This document shows positions 40,086 to 48,973 of a stretch of 64,000 bases of DNA, piece by piece. Numbering within the stretch: position 1 is the first letter of the stretch; every line of letters starts with the position of its first letter. A program made the position numbers and the translations under genes. The notes under the pieces were generated by a model. The model did no database searches, was not told where the DNA came from, and was given only the letters and a program-made list of their open reading frames with translations. Origin of the DNA: Desmonostoc muscorum LEGE 12446 (GTDB lineage Bacteria; Cyanobacteriota; Cyanobacteriia; Cyanobacteriales; Nostocaceae); contig NZ_JADEXS020000001.1 in assembly GCF_015207005.2 (NCBI RefSeq), positions 6,161,001-6,225,000 on the forward strand, given 5' to 3'.

Positions 40086-42767
40086 TCATTTGAGTTGTCG
40101 CTCGATCGCGGCCTGATGTTCTTGCGGCTCTGATTGCTTTAAGTATTCTATCGCAATGCGTGCGGCGGTGGGGTAATCTTGCTGTGCTGCCAGCAGTAAG
40201 TTGAGTGTGCGTTGAAATTGCAGGCGATCGCGTTGCTTGGTAGTGACAATCACCAGGGCGATCGCACTGCCCCATAACCCCAGCAGTGGCGGTACTACGG
40301 GTATCCACCAACCAGACAAGAATGCTAGATAACTGCTGCCAATCAGTCCGCCAGTTGTGCATAAAATGCCGATGGCCAGCTTGAGTGGCGATCGCAGCCA
40401 CCGGCTGATGAGCGCCCCCACCCCAGCCCAAAACAGCACCCAGAGCCATTCCAGGGGCTTAGACCAGACGCGGATCAGGGGTCGTCCATCCAAGGCCGCG
40501 CTGATAATTTGACTGACGATATTGGCGTGGAGTGTCACTCCATTAATTGGTAGCATCGGATTAAACCAACTGCCGTTGTCAGGAGTGCGAAAGCGATCGC
40601 CGACACTTTCGGCGCTGTAGCCAATGAGAACAATGCGATCGCTAAACTGTTGTGCAGAAATCTGACGGTTCAAAACCTGCCGCAAGGAAACCGTGAGAAA
40701 ATTGGCCTCACTGCCGCGAAAATTCAGCATTATTTGATAACTTTTTCCCGCTTGGGCATTGACATAGCCTCCATCTTGTGATTCAAATCTCTGAAAAATT
40801 GCTTTACCTAACTTAAATTGTCGCCCTGCTTCATCCAGTTGCTGCAAAGCCAGACCCTCATCTGCTAAATAAGACAGTGCCAGCTTGACTGCCAAACTGT
40901 ACTGCGAGGTATTTTCAGTTTCAACAGACAATAATGCCCGCCGCACTTTACCATCGGCATCTTCAACCTGATCGGCAAATCCCACCTGTTGCTTCTGACT
41001 CAAAATTGGGGGCGGGGCAACCCGACTGCCCACCACTTTCTCAATCCCAAATAGATTTGATGTTGATTGAAATACCTGCACTAAGTCTGTATGTCCCGGC
41101 TCGACGGGTAAATCCCGATAAATATCCAAACCAATGACTCGCGGTTTTTGAGCCTGAATGTTCTTAATTGCCTGTGCTAACACCCGATCAGGCATCGGAT
41201 ATCCAACTTGAGTGATATCCTGCTCATCGATCGCAACTATCATAATCCGGCGATCGGGCGGTTCTAAGGGTCGCCAGCGGACAAACTGATCGAACAGATC
41301 TAATTCCACCCCTTGCAGCAGTCCCAAACCACGGAGTAGCAGTATGGGCACTGTAATACTCAACATTATCCTGGGTAGGGAACGCCAACTAATACGGCGT
41401 TTTTGTACTTCTCGCTTGGCACGTTGTCGGGCAGTGGCTAGCATCTGGCTAGCTTGTTCCACAGCTTCTAGGGCAGTTTGCACTTCCCGTTTTGCTAGTT
41501 CCTGACTCGCTCCCAAAAATTGATAATCTTCAGAACTCAAGCTCTTTCCGAGTGCCCAGGTGAAAGCATCCTGTAGCGTTTGCCCGCGCAACAAATAAGA
41601 TTCATCACCTTTACCAGAGATCATCCAAGCATTAAGAGATTCGGCATAAGGACGAAGTTGCGCCAGATGGTGACATACCCAATTCAGGTTAAATACGGCT
41701 TGATAAATGGGATTTTTGACTACTAGTTGCCCTTGCTGTTTAATTACCAGCCCGGAGAGCAAGAGTTGGATCTGTTCGCGGCTACCATCAAATTCGACTG
41801 CCTCATGGGTGAGAATTTGCTGATAGATATCTAAGATTCGTCCTGTAAGTTGGGGATGATTGAGCAGGCGATCGCGAATTGTTCGCAAATGTTCTGGTTC
41901 ATCCTGGAATTCCCAGGTTTTAATAATTGAATTCTCAACTAATTGATGAATATGTTCACAATCCGTAAGCGATTGAGTCGAAATGGGATGCTCAACCAAC
42001 AACTGACACAACTTTTGCATCAAGAAAGGCTGTCCACTTGTCCACATCAAAATTTCTTGTAGGGCGCGTGACGGATCGTGGACACTGCCCACTAATCCTT
42101 GTGCTAACGGTTGAGCATCCGTTTGATGAAACTCACCCAGATTAATTGCGCGTCCAATATTGAATGGCGTTCTCTGGCGATCCGCGATCAAATCGGCAGG
42201 TGTAGCAACCCCCAGAAGCGCAAACGTTAGCCGTTGATACTCTGGCTGCAAACTGCGGCGATTATAGCAAACCCGAATCAGCCCAAAAAAGTCATTCAGT
42301 GAAAAATTCAGGCTGTAAATACTGTCCACTTCATCCAGAAACACCACCAGCTTGGGTTGAGTATGCGCCTTGCTCTTAGGAGTTAAGAGCAGAATTTCTT
42401 CAATAAACTGCCCTAACCGTTGAACTGGAGATAGATCTTTGCGTTCGTCCCACCACTGTTTCAAGTTTACCGTACCAAATAAGTCAAATGCCTGCCACAG
42501 TTCAACGGCAAACCCTTTGTACCACTGCTCTGGTGTTAAGTTTTCACTCCCAATCCGGGACAGATCGATCGCACCACAACAAACACCATCTTGTTGCAAC
42601 TGATGGAACACCTGCACCATCAAGCTAGATTTACCCATTTGGCGAGCATTGAACACATAACAAAACTGTCCATTGCTTAAAGCTTGATAAAGGTCAGCAT
42701 CCGCTTGCCGCCTCACATAGTAGGGATGGTCTGGACTCAAACTGCCCCCAACCTGGTAATTATGCAT
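40086..42767 (-). CDS. AAA-like ATPase fused to a CHASE2 sensor domain
   Basis: About 893 residues from ATG 42767; a GTG at 42803 is possible, but MHNYQVGGSLSPDHPYYV is the usual start of AAA-like (AAA_35) proteins. Walker A is NARQMGKSSL and Walker B is LVVFLDEVDS. A coiled coil (EVQTALEAVEQASQMLATARQRAKREVQKRR) leads to a membrane segment, then a periplasmic CHASE2 domain (ELDLFDQFVRWRP, IMIVAIDEQD, VIGLDIYRDLP) and two or three closing membrane segments. CHASE2 is a sensory domain; this architecture often neighbours TpsA and CHAT genes. It converges on the tpsA-like gene with 56 bases between them. Confidence 0.92.
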   Translation of the reverse strand: MHNYQVGGSLSPDHPYYVRRQADADLYQALSNGQFCYVFNARQMGKSSLMVQVFHQLQQDGVCCGAIDLSRIGSENLTPEQWYKGFAVELWQAFDLFGTVNLKQWWDERKDLSPVQRLGQFIEEILLLTPKSKAHTQPKLVVFLDEVDSIYSLNFSLNDFFGLIRVCYNRRSLQPEYQRLTFALLGVATPADLIADRQRTPFNIGRAINLGEFHQTDAQPLAQGLVGSVHDPSRALQEILMWTSGQPFLMQKLCQLLVEHPISTQSLTDCEHIHQLVENSIIKTWEFQDEPEHLRTIRDRLLNHPQLTGRILDIYQQILTHEAVEFDGSREQIQLLLSGLVIKQQGQLVVKNPIYQAVFNLNWVCHHLAQLRPYAESLNAWMISGKGDESYLLRGQTLQDAFTWALGKSLSSEDYQFLGASQELAKREVQTALEAVEQASQMLATARQRAKREVQKRRISWRSLPRIMLSITVPILLLRGLGLLQGVELDLFDQFVRWRPLEPPDRRIMIVAIDEQDITQVGYPMPDRVLAQAIKNIQAQKPRVIGLDIYRDLPVEPGHTDLVQVFQSTSNLFGIEKVVGSRVAPPPILSQKQQVGFADQVEDADGKVRRALLSVETENTSQYSLAVKLALSYLADEGLALQQLDEAGRQFKLGKAIFQRFESQDGGYVNAQAGKSYQIMLNFRGSEANFLTVSLRQVLNRQISAQQFSDRIVLIGYSAESVGDRFRTPDNGSWFNPMLPINGVTLHANIVSQIISAALDGRPLIRVWSKPLEWLWVLFWAGVGALISRWLRSPLKLAIGILCTTGGLIGSSYLAFLSGWWIPVVPPLLGLWGSAIALVIVTTKQRDRLQFQRTLNLLLAAQQDYPTAARIAIEYLKQSEPQEHQAAIERQLK

Positions 42768-42929
42768 ACAGGAAAATTGAAATCCGGAGTTTTTTATGAG
42801 CACCCTGACGTGTAAATACCATCATGCTGGTGTATTTAGGAACCTCTAAATCTCATGATAAATTCATAAAAAATTTCATACTTAGTGATAAAATTCTCTT
42901 TAATTCCTCATCCTGACGAATGATTTTTC

Positions 42930-44294
42930 ATGAATGTTGACACCCTCTGTGAGAGTCTCAACCGCGAGTTAACTGCTAAACAAAGCCGTCCCCTCAATCC
43001 GGCAGAAACATTTGTATTACGTGGTATCTGGCAATGTCAAACCTATAGTCAAATTGCCGAAAATGTTGGCTATAGTTCTGGCTATTTAACCAATGTGGTT
43101 GCACCTGAACTGCTGCACCGACTCTCGGATTTGATCGGGCAACGCCTCACAAAAAAGAATTGTCGCATTTTGCTGGAAAAGTACGCTACATCATACACAA
43201 ATCCCCAACTCCAGAAACAATCACCACAACCGATCGCAGTCTCTGACAACAATCCCAACCAAGCGTTTACCCCGGCGTTTCCCAGCGGAGCGATCGCAGT
43301 TGATTCACCATTTTACATCCCGCGTCCGCCCATCGAATCGCAAGTGTGTGCCGAAATCTGCAAACCAGGCGCACTGGTGCGGATCAAAGCACCCAGAGAA
43401 ACAGGAAAAACTTCGCTGCTCCTGCGGGTGCTAGATTATGCTCAACGCCAAGGCTATCGCAGCGTTTACCTGAATTTAGACCAAATGGATCGAGCCGTTT
43501 GTGCCGATCTGAATCGTTTTCTCCGCAGTCTTTGTGCTAGCGTTGCTCGTCAACTGCAACTCGAACCCAAACTCGATGAGTACTGGGATGAAGATATTGG
43601 CAGCAAAGTCAGTTGTACCCTATACTTTCGACAGCATCTATTAGAGCAAATTCAGACTCCTGTGGTTTTCGCCCTGGATGAACTCAACCAAATTTTTGAA
43701 TATCCTAGCGTTGCTAAAGATTTTCTTCCCCTACTGCGATCGTGGTATGAAGAGGCGAAGCGAATTCCCATTTGGCAAAATCTGCGGCTAATTATCGCTC
43801 ACTCCACGGAAGTGTATGTCCCTCTGCAAATGAATCTGTCTCCCTTCAATGTGGGGTTATCTACGCAACTTATGGGATTCACGGTCGATCAAGTACAACA
43901 ACTCGCCCAGCGTTACGGTCTGAACTGGAGCGATGGAAAATCAGCAGCACAACTGATGGCGCTTGTGGGCGGACATCCTGCTCTGCTTCATACTACTATT
44001 TACTATCTGAGCCGCGAAACACAACCACTGAGGCAACTCTTGGCGATGGCTTTCTCACCTACGGGTATCTATTACCATCATTTGCAGGGACATTGGGCGA
44101 CTCTACAACAACAACCTGCTCTGCTGCGAGCGTTTCATACTGTCCTGAGCGCTACTGAACCTGTGTATTTAGAATCAAGCCTAGCTCACCAGCTAAACAG
44201 CATGGGTATGATCAATCTTTTGGAAAATAGAGTAACTGTAAGGTGCGAGCTGTATCGCCAGTATTTCCAAACGAAAATGTCACTGGAACGATAA
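42930..44294 (+). CDS. AAA-like ATPase with N-terminal helix-turn-helix-like domain
   Basis: 454 residues. Residues 1-90 (LNPAETFVLRGIWQCQTYSQIAENVGYSSGYLTNVVAPELL) look like the vMAP/winged-helix-type domain found at the N-terminus of many cyanobacterial signalling NTPases. The rest is an AAA-like domain with Walker A APRETGKTSLL and Walker B PVVFALDELNQIF. Divergent from the CHASE2 gene with about 160 bases between starts, so probably co-regulated. Role unknown; STAND-like signalling is plausible. Confidence 0.88.
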   Translation: MNVDTLCESLNRELTAKQSRPLNPAETFVLRGIWQCQTYSQIAENVGYSSGYLTNVVAPELLHRLSDLIGQRLTKKNCRILLEKYATSYTNPQLQKQSPQPIAVSDNNPNQAFTPAFPSGAIAVDSPFYIPRPPIESQVCAEICKPGALVRIKAPRETGKTSLLLRVLDYAQRQGYRSVYLNLDQMDRAVCADLNRFLRSLCASVARQLQLEPKLDEYWDEDIGSKVSCTLYFRQHLLEQIQTPVVFALDELNQIFEYPSVAKDFLPLLRSWYEEAKRIPIWQNLRLIIAHSTEVYVPLQMNLSPFNVGLSTQLMGFTVDQVQQLAQRYGLNWSDGKSAAQLMALVGGHPALLHTTIYYLSRETQPLRQLLAMAFSPTGIYYHHLQGHWATLQQQPALLRAFHTVLSATEPVYLESSLAHQLNSMGMINLLENRVTVRCELYRQYFQTKMSLER

Positions 44295-44444
44295 CTGTGA
44301 CTTAAAGGATAAAGTGGCCTGTGACTTAATGTAACTTAAAGGATAATGTGACTTAAAGGAATTGTTTGCCGTTTTTTAAAGGATAAAGTTGCTGTGACAG
44401 AGCCTGAAAGCATTATTCTTTCGATTCTTTCGGATCTTTCTGAA
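44295..44444. repeat. Short degenerate direct repeats of TGACTTAAAGGATAA
   Basis: The motif TGACTTAAAGGATAA or close variants appears about four times between 44296 and 44395. It contains no gene and its role is unknown. Confidence 0.45.
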
Positions 44445-44792
44445 TTAGTTGTCGAGTTCCATTAAATCCCTCATTCCCCCAAGATTTTGCAGATGCATAT
44501 CCCCCTCTAACCAAATGGCATCAGTAGAGGAATTGACAAATCCTGAACCTGGTAAAGTTTGCATATCACGATAAAAGATGTGAGCCGTCCCTCGATAAAA
44601 GGCGAAGGGGCTAGCTGTCATCTTTTGCATCTTCGTTGCCAGTTCTTGCGGTAATTGAGAAGCAAAAGAATGGTTGTATTGGTAAATTTCATTTACCACC
44701 CAAGTTGAACGGGGAGTTGCAGTAACAGATGTAGATGCAAACCCCAAAGTTAAAATGAATACGGCTGCAATCTGCTGTATGTGTTTGAGCAT
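44445..44792 (-). pseudogene. Truncated DUF2252 family protein
   Basis: 115 codons. Signal peptide (IAAVFILTLGFASTSVTA), then KMTASPFAFYRGTAHIFYRDM and WLEGDMHLQNLGGMRD, which are the first conserved blocks of DUF2252 (a kinase-like fold, normally 400 or more residues). The frame runs into MELDN and stops, so more than two thirds of the protein is missing. Confidence 0.75.
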
Positions 44793-45065
44793 GAAAGTCT
44801 CTTAGATGGTAAAGAAATTAACTCTTGCTGGACTCTTGTGTAGACACAACCATCCAACAACAATTCTTTTACCACCTTGAGTCATAACTTATAAAGTGAT
44901 TTAAAGCACAATGTAACAACTATTCATAGCCAGCAAAAAAGATTGCTCTCAAGTATTTTACGCTGCCCCCAATCAAGCGAACGCGCAGAGCGCGTCTCGT
45001 AGAGAGGAAAACAACAGCGTAGGCGTTGGCGTAGCCTCTCCAAGAGTTGCCTGCCAAGGCGATCG
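44793..45065. other. Spacer left of the CAST remnant
   Basis: No gene is seen. GC-rich dispersed-repeat pieces (AGCGCGTCTCGTAGAGAGG, GCGTAGGCGTTGGCGTAGCC) lie at about 44984-45050. Confidence 0.5.
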
Positions 45066-45115
45066 TGTATATTAACTAATTATTTGTCCCATTAACAAAA
45101 TATTGTCACAAACTA
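45066..45115 (+). repeat. Distal end of the CAST remnant
   Basis: TGTATATTAACTAATTATTT begins here, followed by TGTC-containing motifs at about 45085 and 45104. It is the inverted counterpart of the end at 48894. Confidence 0.82.
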
Positions 45116-45130
45116 GGTAAGTAGCTAAAA

Positions 45131-45163
45131 GCCTGTCATAACAAAGGTTATGGCAGGTTTTTG
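45131..45163. terminator. Hairpin with T run
   Basis: CCTGTCATAAC, loop AAAG, GTTATGGCAGG followed by TTTTT. An 11-bp stem with one G-U pair just inside the transposon end. It could stop transcription leaving or entering the element. Confidence 0.65.
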
Positions 45164-45198
45164 ATTAACTCAATTCTCACAACGTTATTTTGGCTGGA

Positions 45199-45639
45199 TT
45201 AACAAATTAGATGTCCAAGTTCTGAAAATTCACAGTTGGGAGCTTCAATTACTGGATTGATAGTATCTTCTGTTGTTGGTGGTTCTTCGTAGCATGTCCA
45301 AATTCTTAAACGGTTAGGTTCTGTTGTAATTAATGATGGTGTACGAGAAAAACTCCAAGCAAGTCTATAAGTTTTTCTCAATGTATCTTCTGATACTTCT
45401 TGTTGAAAGTCGCACACCAGAGCAATGGGTGCTTCTGTTGAGTCACCTTGAGGATTTGCAGCCAGCACTCCTATTTACACACCATGACCATCTGAAAGCT
45501 TGCTGATAGTCCTGCCTAATTTTTCCCTAGCGATTCGTGCATAAACACTAGGCCCAGCACCAGATGGCTCCAAAATTTGTTGTGGAGTTGGCCAGTGAAG
45601 CTTTTCATGTGCTAGTTCAAGTAGTCCAGACTGTGACAT
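45199..45639 (-). pseudogene. Cargo gene fragment with in-frame stop, possibly a DNA methylase N-terminus
   Basis: Frame from ATG 45639 (SGLLELAHEKLHWPTPQQILEPSG...) to 45199, interrupted by one in-frame TAA at 45475-45477 (GHGV stop IGVLAANPQGDS). About 146 codons in all, then a stop. Its sequence reminds me of the start of large cyanobacterial N-6 adenine DNA methylases, which are common CAST cargo, but no catalytic motif remains, so this is a weak guess. Confidence 0.5.
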
Positions 45640-46073
45640 TCGGTTTTTTAAGGTGCATTAACCCTCTTCTGTCACTCTCCGAAAACTTTTGCCATTTCTG
45701 AATTCTAGAGCTTTTGTATAGCCTGCGATCGAGCGATTATTTTCTAATAACAAATACAAGACCGATTTTTTTCTAATAGTATAGCTTGTATTGATTGCCT
45801 CATGAGGCTTCTAGCGATCGCCCTCCCGGAAAGTGACAGAAGAGGGTTAAAGTGCAATTCCACATTTCAACGATGCCTACGGCTGGCTACGCCTACGCAT
45901 TGTTATGAATTGATTGACATTGATCAACAGTACATTAGTATTATTGGCTGCTGCAACAATATTTAACTGGAGTTCACAAAATCTTTTTGAATGCGAACAC
46001 AATTTCATTAAACGCAAGCGATGCTCATAACATACAACATAATATCGTGTGACTTCAGTTTTAATCAGCCAAT
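45640..46073. other. Degraded cargo region of the CAST
   Basis: No intact gene is seen. A GC-rich dispersed repeat (GATGCCTACGGCTGGCTACG...) sits at about 45873-45898. An identical 16-bp AGTGACAGAAGAGGGT lies near 45833, and the reverse complement of its core, CCTCTTCTGTCACT, near 45662. The two form an inverted repeat around a 150-bp AT-rich piece with a HIP1 site. Confidence 0.45.
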
Positions 46074-46513
46074 CTAAATAGTCAACTGCTGATAAATCAC
46101 GTCTAACCACACCGGAATCACTGGTTTACCTTCAACTAAGGAAGCGATCGCTTTTTCTCGATCAAACTCCACAAGGGAAAGCATCAGCCCTGTTCCTCCC
46201 TTAGCAGCTTTTTCTCCTACTGCTCCCAACAACATAAAACGCTTGCCCTCACCAGATTTAAACAACTCCGGCTCCTTGTCTTTCAGTGTTTTGAGCGTTT
46301 CACCACCCAAATCAAAACTCAACCCCGCAGACAATAAATATACCATCACAGCCAATTCCACGAAATTGGCTTTTGAGTAATAAATACTACGTCCACTTCC
46401 CGTTTCACTGATAACAGGAACAATCACCCGCTTCTCTCGCCAGTACTGGAGCTGACGCGGGGTACAGCCTGTTATTTCAGCCGCTTATTTGCTGTAAAAA
46501 ATGTGTCCTGCAT
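46074..46513 (-). pseudogene. cvkR: CvkR-like MerR-type repressor of the CAST, frameshifted
   Basis: Reading from ATG 46513: TFFTANK, then a one-base deletion near 46484, then in the next frame AAEITGCTPRQLQYWREKRVIVP. This is the MerR-type helix-turn-helix, and it leads to a body of about 120 residues ending IPVWLDVIYQQLTI. In intact type V-K elements a MerR-type regulator (CvkR) is encoded divergently from cas12k and represses it, exactly this arrangement. As read, the downstream frame could only start at a GTG inside or after the HTH, so DNA binding should be lost. Confidence 0.8.
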
Positions 46514-46583
46514 GAAATAATTTTACACATGGCTGTTTATAAGACAAAAATATTTTTATTAAACATACATGTTTTAAAATGCC
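46514..46583. promoter_or_regulatory. Divergent cvkR/cas12k promoter-operator
   Basis: 70 bases between the divergent starts. Contains the inverted repeat AAACATACATGTTT (46561-46574, 6-bp arms), a candidate CvkR operator just upstream of cas12k. Confidence 0.5.
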
Positions 46584-48160
46584 ATGAACCAAATCACTGT
46601 TCAGCGCCGTTTGGTGGCCAGTGCATCTACCCGCCAACACTTATGGAAGTTAATGGCAGAGCAAAACACGCCTCTGATTAACGAGTTACTGGAACAATTG
46701 GGACATCACCAGACCTTGAAAATTGGCGACAAAAAGCTAAAATCCCTGCTGATATCGTCAAGCAACTATGTCTGACAGTTAAAACTGACCCTCGCTACAG
46801 TGGTCAACCTTCTCGGTTTTATGCAAGTGCGTAGACGCGAAGCGGCTTGCCGAAGGCATCGCATTGGTGAATTACACCTATAAATCGTGGCTGGCTTTAA
46901 TGAAGCGGTTACAGTCACAACTGAGCAGTAAAATCTACTGGCTGGAAATGCTCATAAGTGATGCTGAATTAGTCAAAATCACTGGCGCATCCTTGGATGA
47001 AATTTGCACCAAAGCAACTGAAATTTTGGATCAAATTGCTTCAGTCGATACAATTAACACTCAACAGCCAAAGAGTAGCAAAGTCAAAAAGAGCAAAAAG
47101 TCTGCACTTTCACAGACTGATGATGTGAAGCACGCACTTCAAATAGGCGATCGCAATGTATTTAACACCTTATTTGAAATTTACCGCAATACCGAAGATA
47201 TCCTGACTCGTTGTGCCATTAGCTATTTACTCAAAAATGCCTGTAAAGTCACTGATAAAGAAGAAGACTGTGAAAAATTTACTCAACGCCGCCGTAAACT
47301 TGAGATTCAGATTGAACGCATAAAAGAGCAATTAGAAGCACGAATTCCCAAAGGTCGAGATTTAACTAATACTAAGTGGTTGCAAACACTCTTCACTGCC
47401 ATACACAACGTCCCTCAAAATGAAACAGAGGCGAAATCTTGGCAAAACAGCCTTTTAAGGCAATCTAGTTGTGTACCGTTCCCAGTAGCTTACGAAGGCA
47501 GCGAAGAGATGACTTGGTTTAAAAACCAAAAGGGACGCATTTGTGTAAAATTCAACGGTATGAGCGAAAGGTAAATCTCATATTTTGGTAGGTGTTAGTG
47601 TTGGTCTAAAACAACCTGCAACAGTAGCAGTAGTGGACGGCATTACAAACAAAGTTATCACCTATCAAAGCATTAAACAGCTACTAGGGAATAATTACAA
47701 ACTGTTAAACAGACAGCAAAGAAAAAAACAAACTTTATCTCACAAACGCCAAATAGCCCAAATATTTGCTTCACCAAAACCATTTGAAGAATCTGAGTTA
47801 GGGCAGTACATAGATAGATTAATAGCTAAAAAAATTGTCGCCCTTGCTCAAACATACTCTGCTGGTAGCATAGTCGTTCCTAAACTAGGCGATATCCGAG
47901 AGCAGGTAAACAGTGAAATTCAAGCAAGAGCTGAACAAAAATGTCCAGATTGCCTGGAAGCACAGAAAAATTATGCCAAACAGTATCGTCATAGTGTCCA
48001 TCAGTGGAGTTATGGCAGATTGATTGAGTGTGTACAAACTCAAGCGGCTAAAGCTGGAATTGTTATAGAAGAGGTGAAACAGCCCATCCGAGGAAGTCCA
48101 CAACAGAAAGCAAAAGAGTTAGCGTTCGCCGCCTATAAATCACGCCAAATGGCAGATTGA
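46584..48160 (+). pseudogene. cas12k: cas12k (type V-K CRISPR effector), multiply broken
   Basis: Three segments match Cas12k in order. Residues 1-43 (ITVQRRLVASASTRQHLWKL) are followed by a one-base deletion near 46712 (CACCAG where CACCCAG is expected). The frame then reads DLENWRQKAKIPADIVKQL up to RFYASA, where about 26 bp of a GC-rich dispersed repeat is inserted (about 46831-46856), adding a stop. The next segment, 46864-47574, is YKSWLALMKRLQ through GRICVKFNG. At about 47570 roughly 135 codons are missing, and the end (ILVGVSVGLKQPATVAVVDG ... IRGSPQQKAKELAFAAY) is present. Intact Cas12k is about 640 residues, catalytically dead, and guides transposition. This copy cannot make it. Confidence 0.92.
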
Positions 48161-48179
48161 CAAAAATTTTAACCTTGAA

Positions 48180-48420
48180 AATAAAATAAGTAATAGCGCC
48201 GCAGTTCATGCTGTAACCAGCTGCTCAACTGTGAAAACTTTGGGTTAGTTTGACTGTGGGAAAACAGTCGTGCTTTCTGACCCTAGTTAGCTGCCCACCT
48301 TGAAGCTGCTGTCTTTTGTAGACAGGAATCAGGTGCGCCCCCAGTAATAGAGGTGCGGGTTTACCGCAGTGGTGGCTACCGAATCACCTCCGACCAAGGA
48401 GGAACCCATCTTAATTATTT
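48180..48420 (+). ncRNA. Type V-K tracrRNA
   Basis: Directly after cas12k. From AATAAAATAAGTAATAGCGCC it follows the known V-K tracrRNA plan: GCTTTCTGACCC (anti-repeat pairing with GGGTTGAAAG of the CRISPR repeat), GTGCGCCCCCAGTAATAGAG, GTGCGGGTTTACCGCAGTGG, GTGGCTACCGAATCACCTCC and a closing hairpin CCTCC/GGAGG followed by a T-rich stretch. It looks intact although cas12k is not. Confidence 0.88.
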
Positions 48421-48445
48421 TTGATAGGGGTTAAAGATTCGAGCA

Positions 48446-48552
48446 GTTTCAACTCCCGTTCTTAAATTAGGAGGGTTGAAAGTTTCTTAGAGGAAAAATT
48501 GAGCGCGTGTCTGGGTGCTTTCTAAATCCCTTCAAGCTGGATGGGTTGAAAG
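48446..48552 (+). CRISPR. Minimal type V-K CRISPR array, two repeats
   Basis: First repeat 48446-48482, 37 nt, beginning GTTTCAACTCCCG and ending GAGGGTTGAAAG. Spacer 48483-48516. A degenerate second repeat ends 48552 (CTTTCTAAATCCC...GATGGGTTGAAAG). The repeat ends in GGGTTGAAAG as in other V-K arrays. A second spacer would follow at 48553, but no third repeat is seen. Confidence 0.82.
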
Positions 48553-48741
48553 CGACGACAGGGAGCGAGTTAAAGGGTTTTCTACCTGAAGGCTCATTAA
48601 AGGTTGAGTACTGACACATTTTCAGATATGCGTAGGCGTAGCCCGCGCCCTGGCATCGCTTTTTTCAACAAGCCTCTATCAAGTTTGAGTTGAGTAAGCT
48701 TCTACATATTAAGCTTTTAGTAGTTGTGCTAAAGCTTTGCT

Positions 48742-48779
48742 AAATTTATGGTGGGTTGAAAGGTAAGGCAGAGGTCTGC
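48742..48779 (+). CRISPR. Delocalised homing guide targeting tRNA-Cys
   Basis: A partial repeat ending GGTGGGTTGAAAG (to 48762), separate from the array, is followed by GTAAGGCAGAGGTCTGC (48763-48779). Those 17 nt are identical to tRNA-Cys at 48956-48940 (minus strand), where the preceding bases are GTG, a GTN PAM. Delocalised guides with short spacers against a tRNA are the known homing device of type V-K CASTs. Confidence 0.92.
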
Positions 48780-48796
48780 CATTATAATAATGTGTC

Positions 48797-48894
48797 TAGT
48801 TTGTAGTTGTGACACATAATCTGTTAACAGTGACATCAATTTGTTAAACATGACATCAATCTATTAACAGTGACAAATAATTAGTTAATGTACA
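48797..48894 (-). repeat. CRISPR-proximal (tRNA-proximal) end of the CAST remnant
   Basis: Ends TGTACA at 48894-48889 on the minus strand. Four TnsB-type motifs (TGACAC, TGACATCAAT, TGACATCAAT, TGACAAATAA) recur about every 20 bases. The end lies eight bases from the 3' end of tRNA-Cys. Confidence 0.87.
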
Positions 48895-48902
48895 TCTTTA
48901 AA

Positions 48903-48973
<71 letters not shown>

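Larger units (their letters stand above)
45066..48894 (+). mobile_element. Decayed, transposase-less type V-K CRISPR-associated transposon (CAST)
   Basis: The outer ends are TGTATATTAACTAATTATTT at 45066 and, on the other strand, TGTACATTAACTAATTATTT at 48894; 22 of the first 23 positions agree, in inverted orientation. Behind each end are repeated TGTCA/TGACA motifs expected for TnsB binding, about four at the right end. The 3.8-kb interior carries a truncated cargo gene, a broken MerR-type regulator, broken cas12k, tracrRNA, a mini-CRISPR array and a homing guide. tnsB, tnsC and tniQ are absent. The 5-bp flanks (GATCG left, TCTTT right) do not match as a target duplication, so one flank has been rearranged or the deletion involved an end. 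Confidence 0.88.

Noticed and set aside
44295..44396. TGTGACTTAA repeats as a further CAST end
   Set aside because: No TGTACA-type terminus, and the spacing differs from the TnsB motif arrays at 45066 and 48894.
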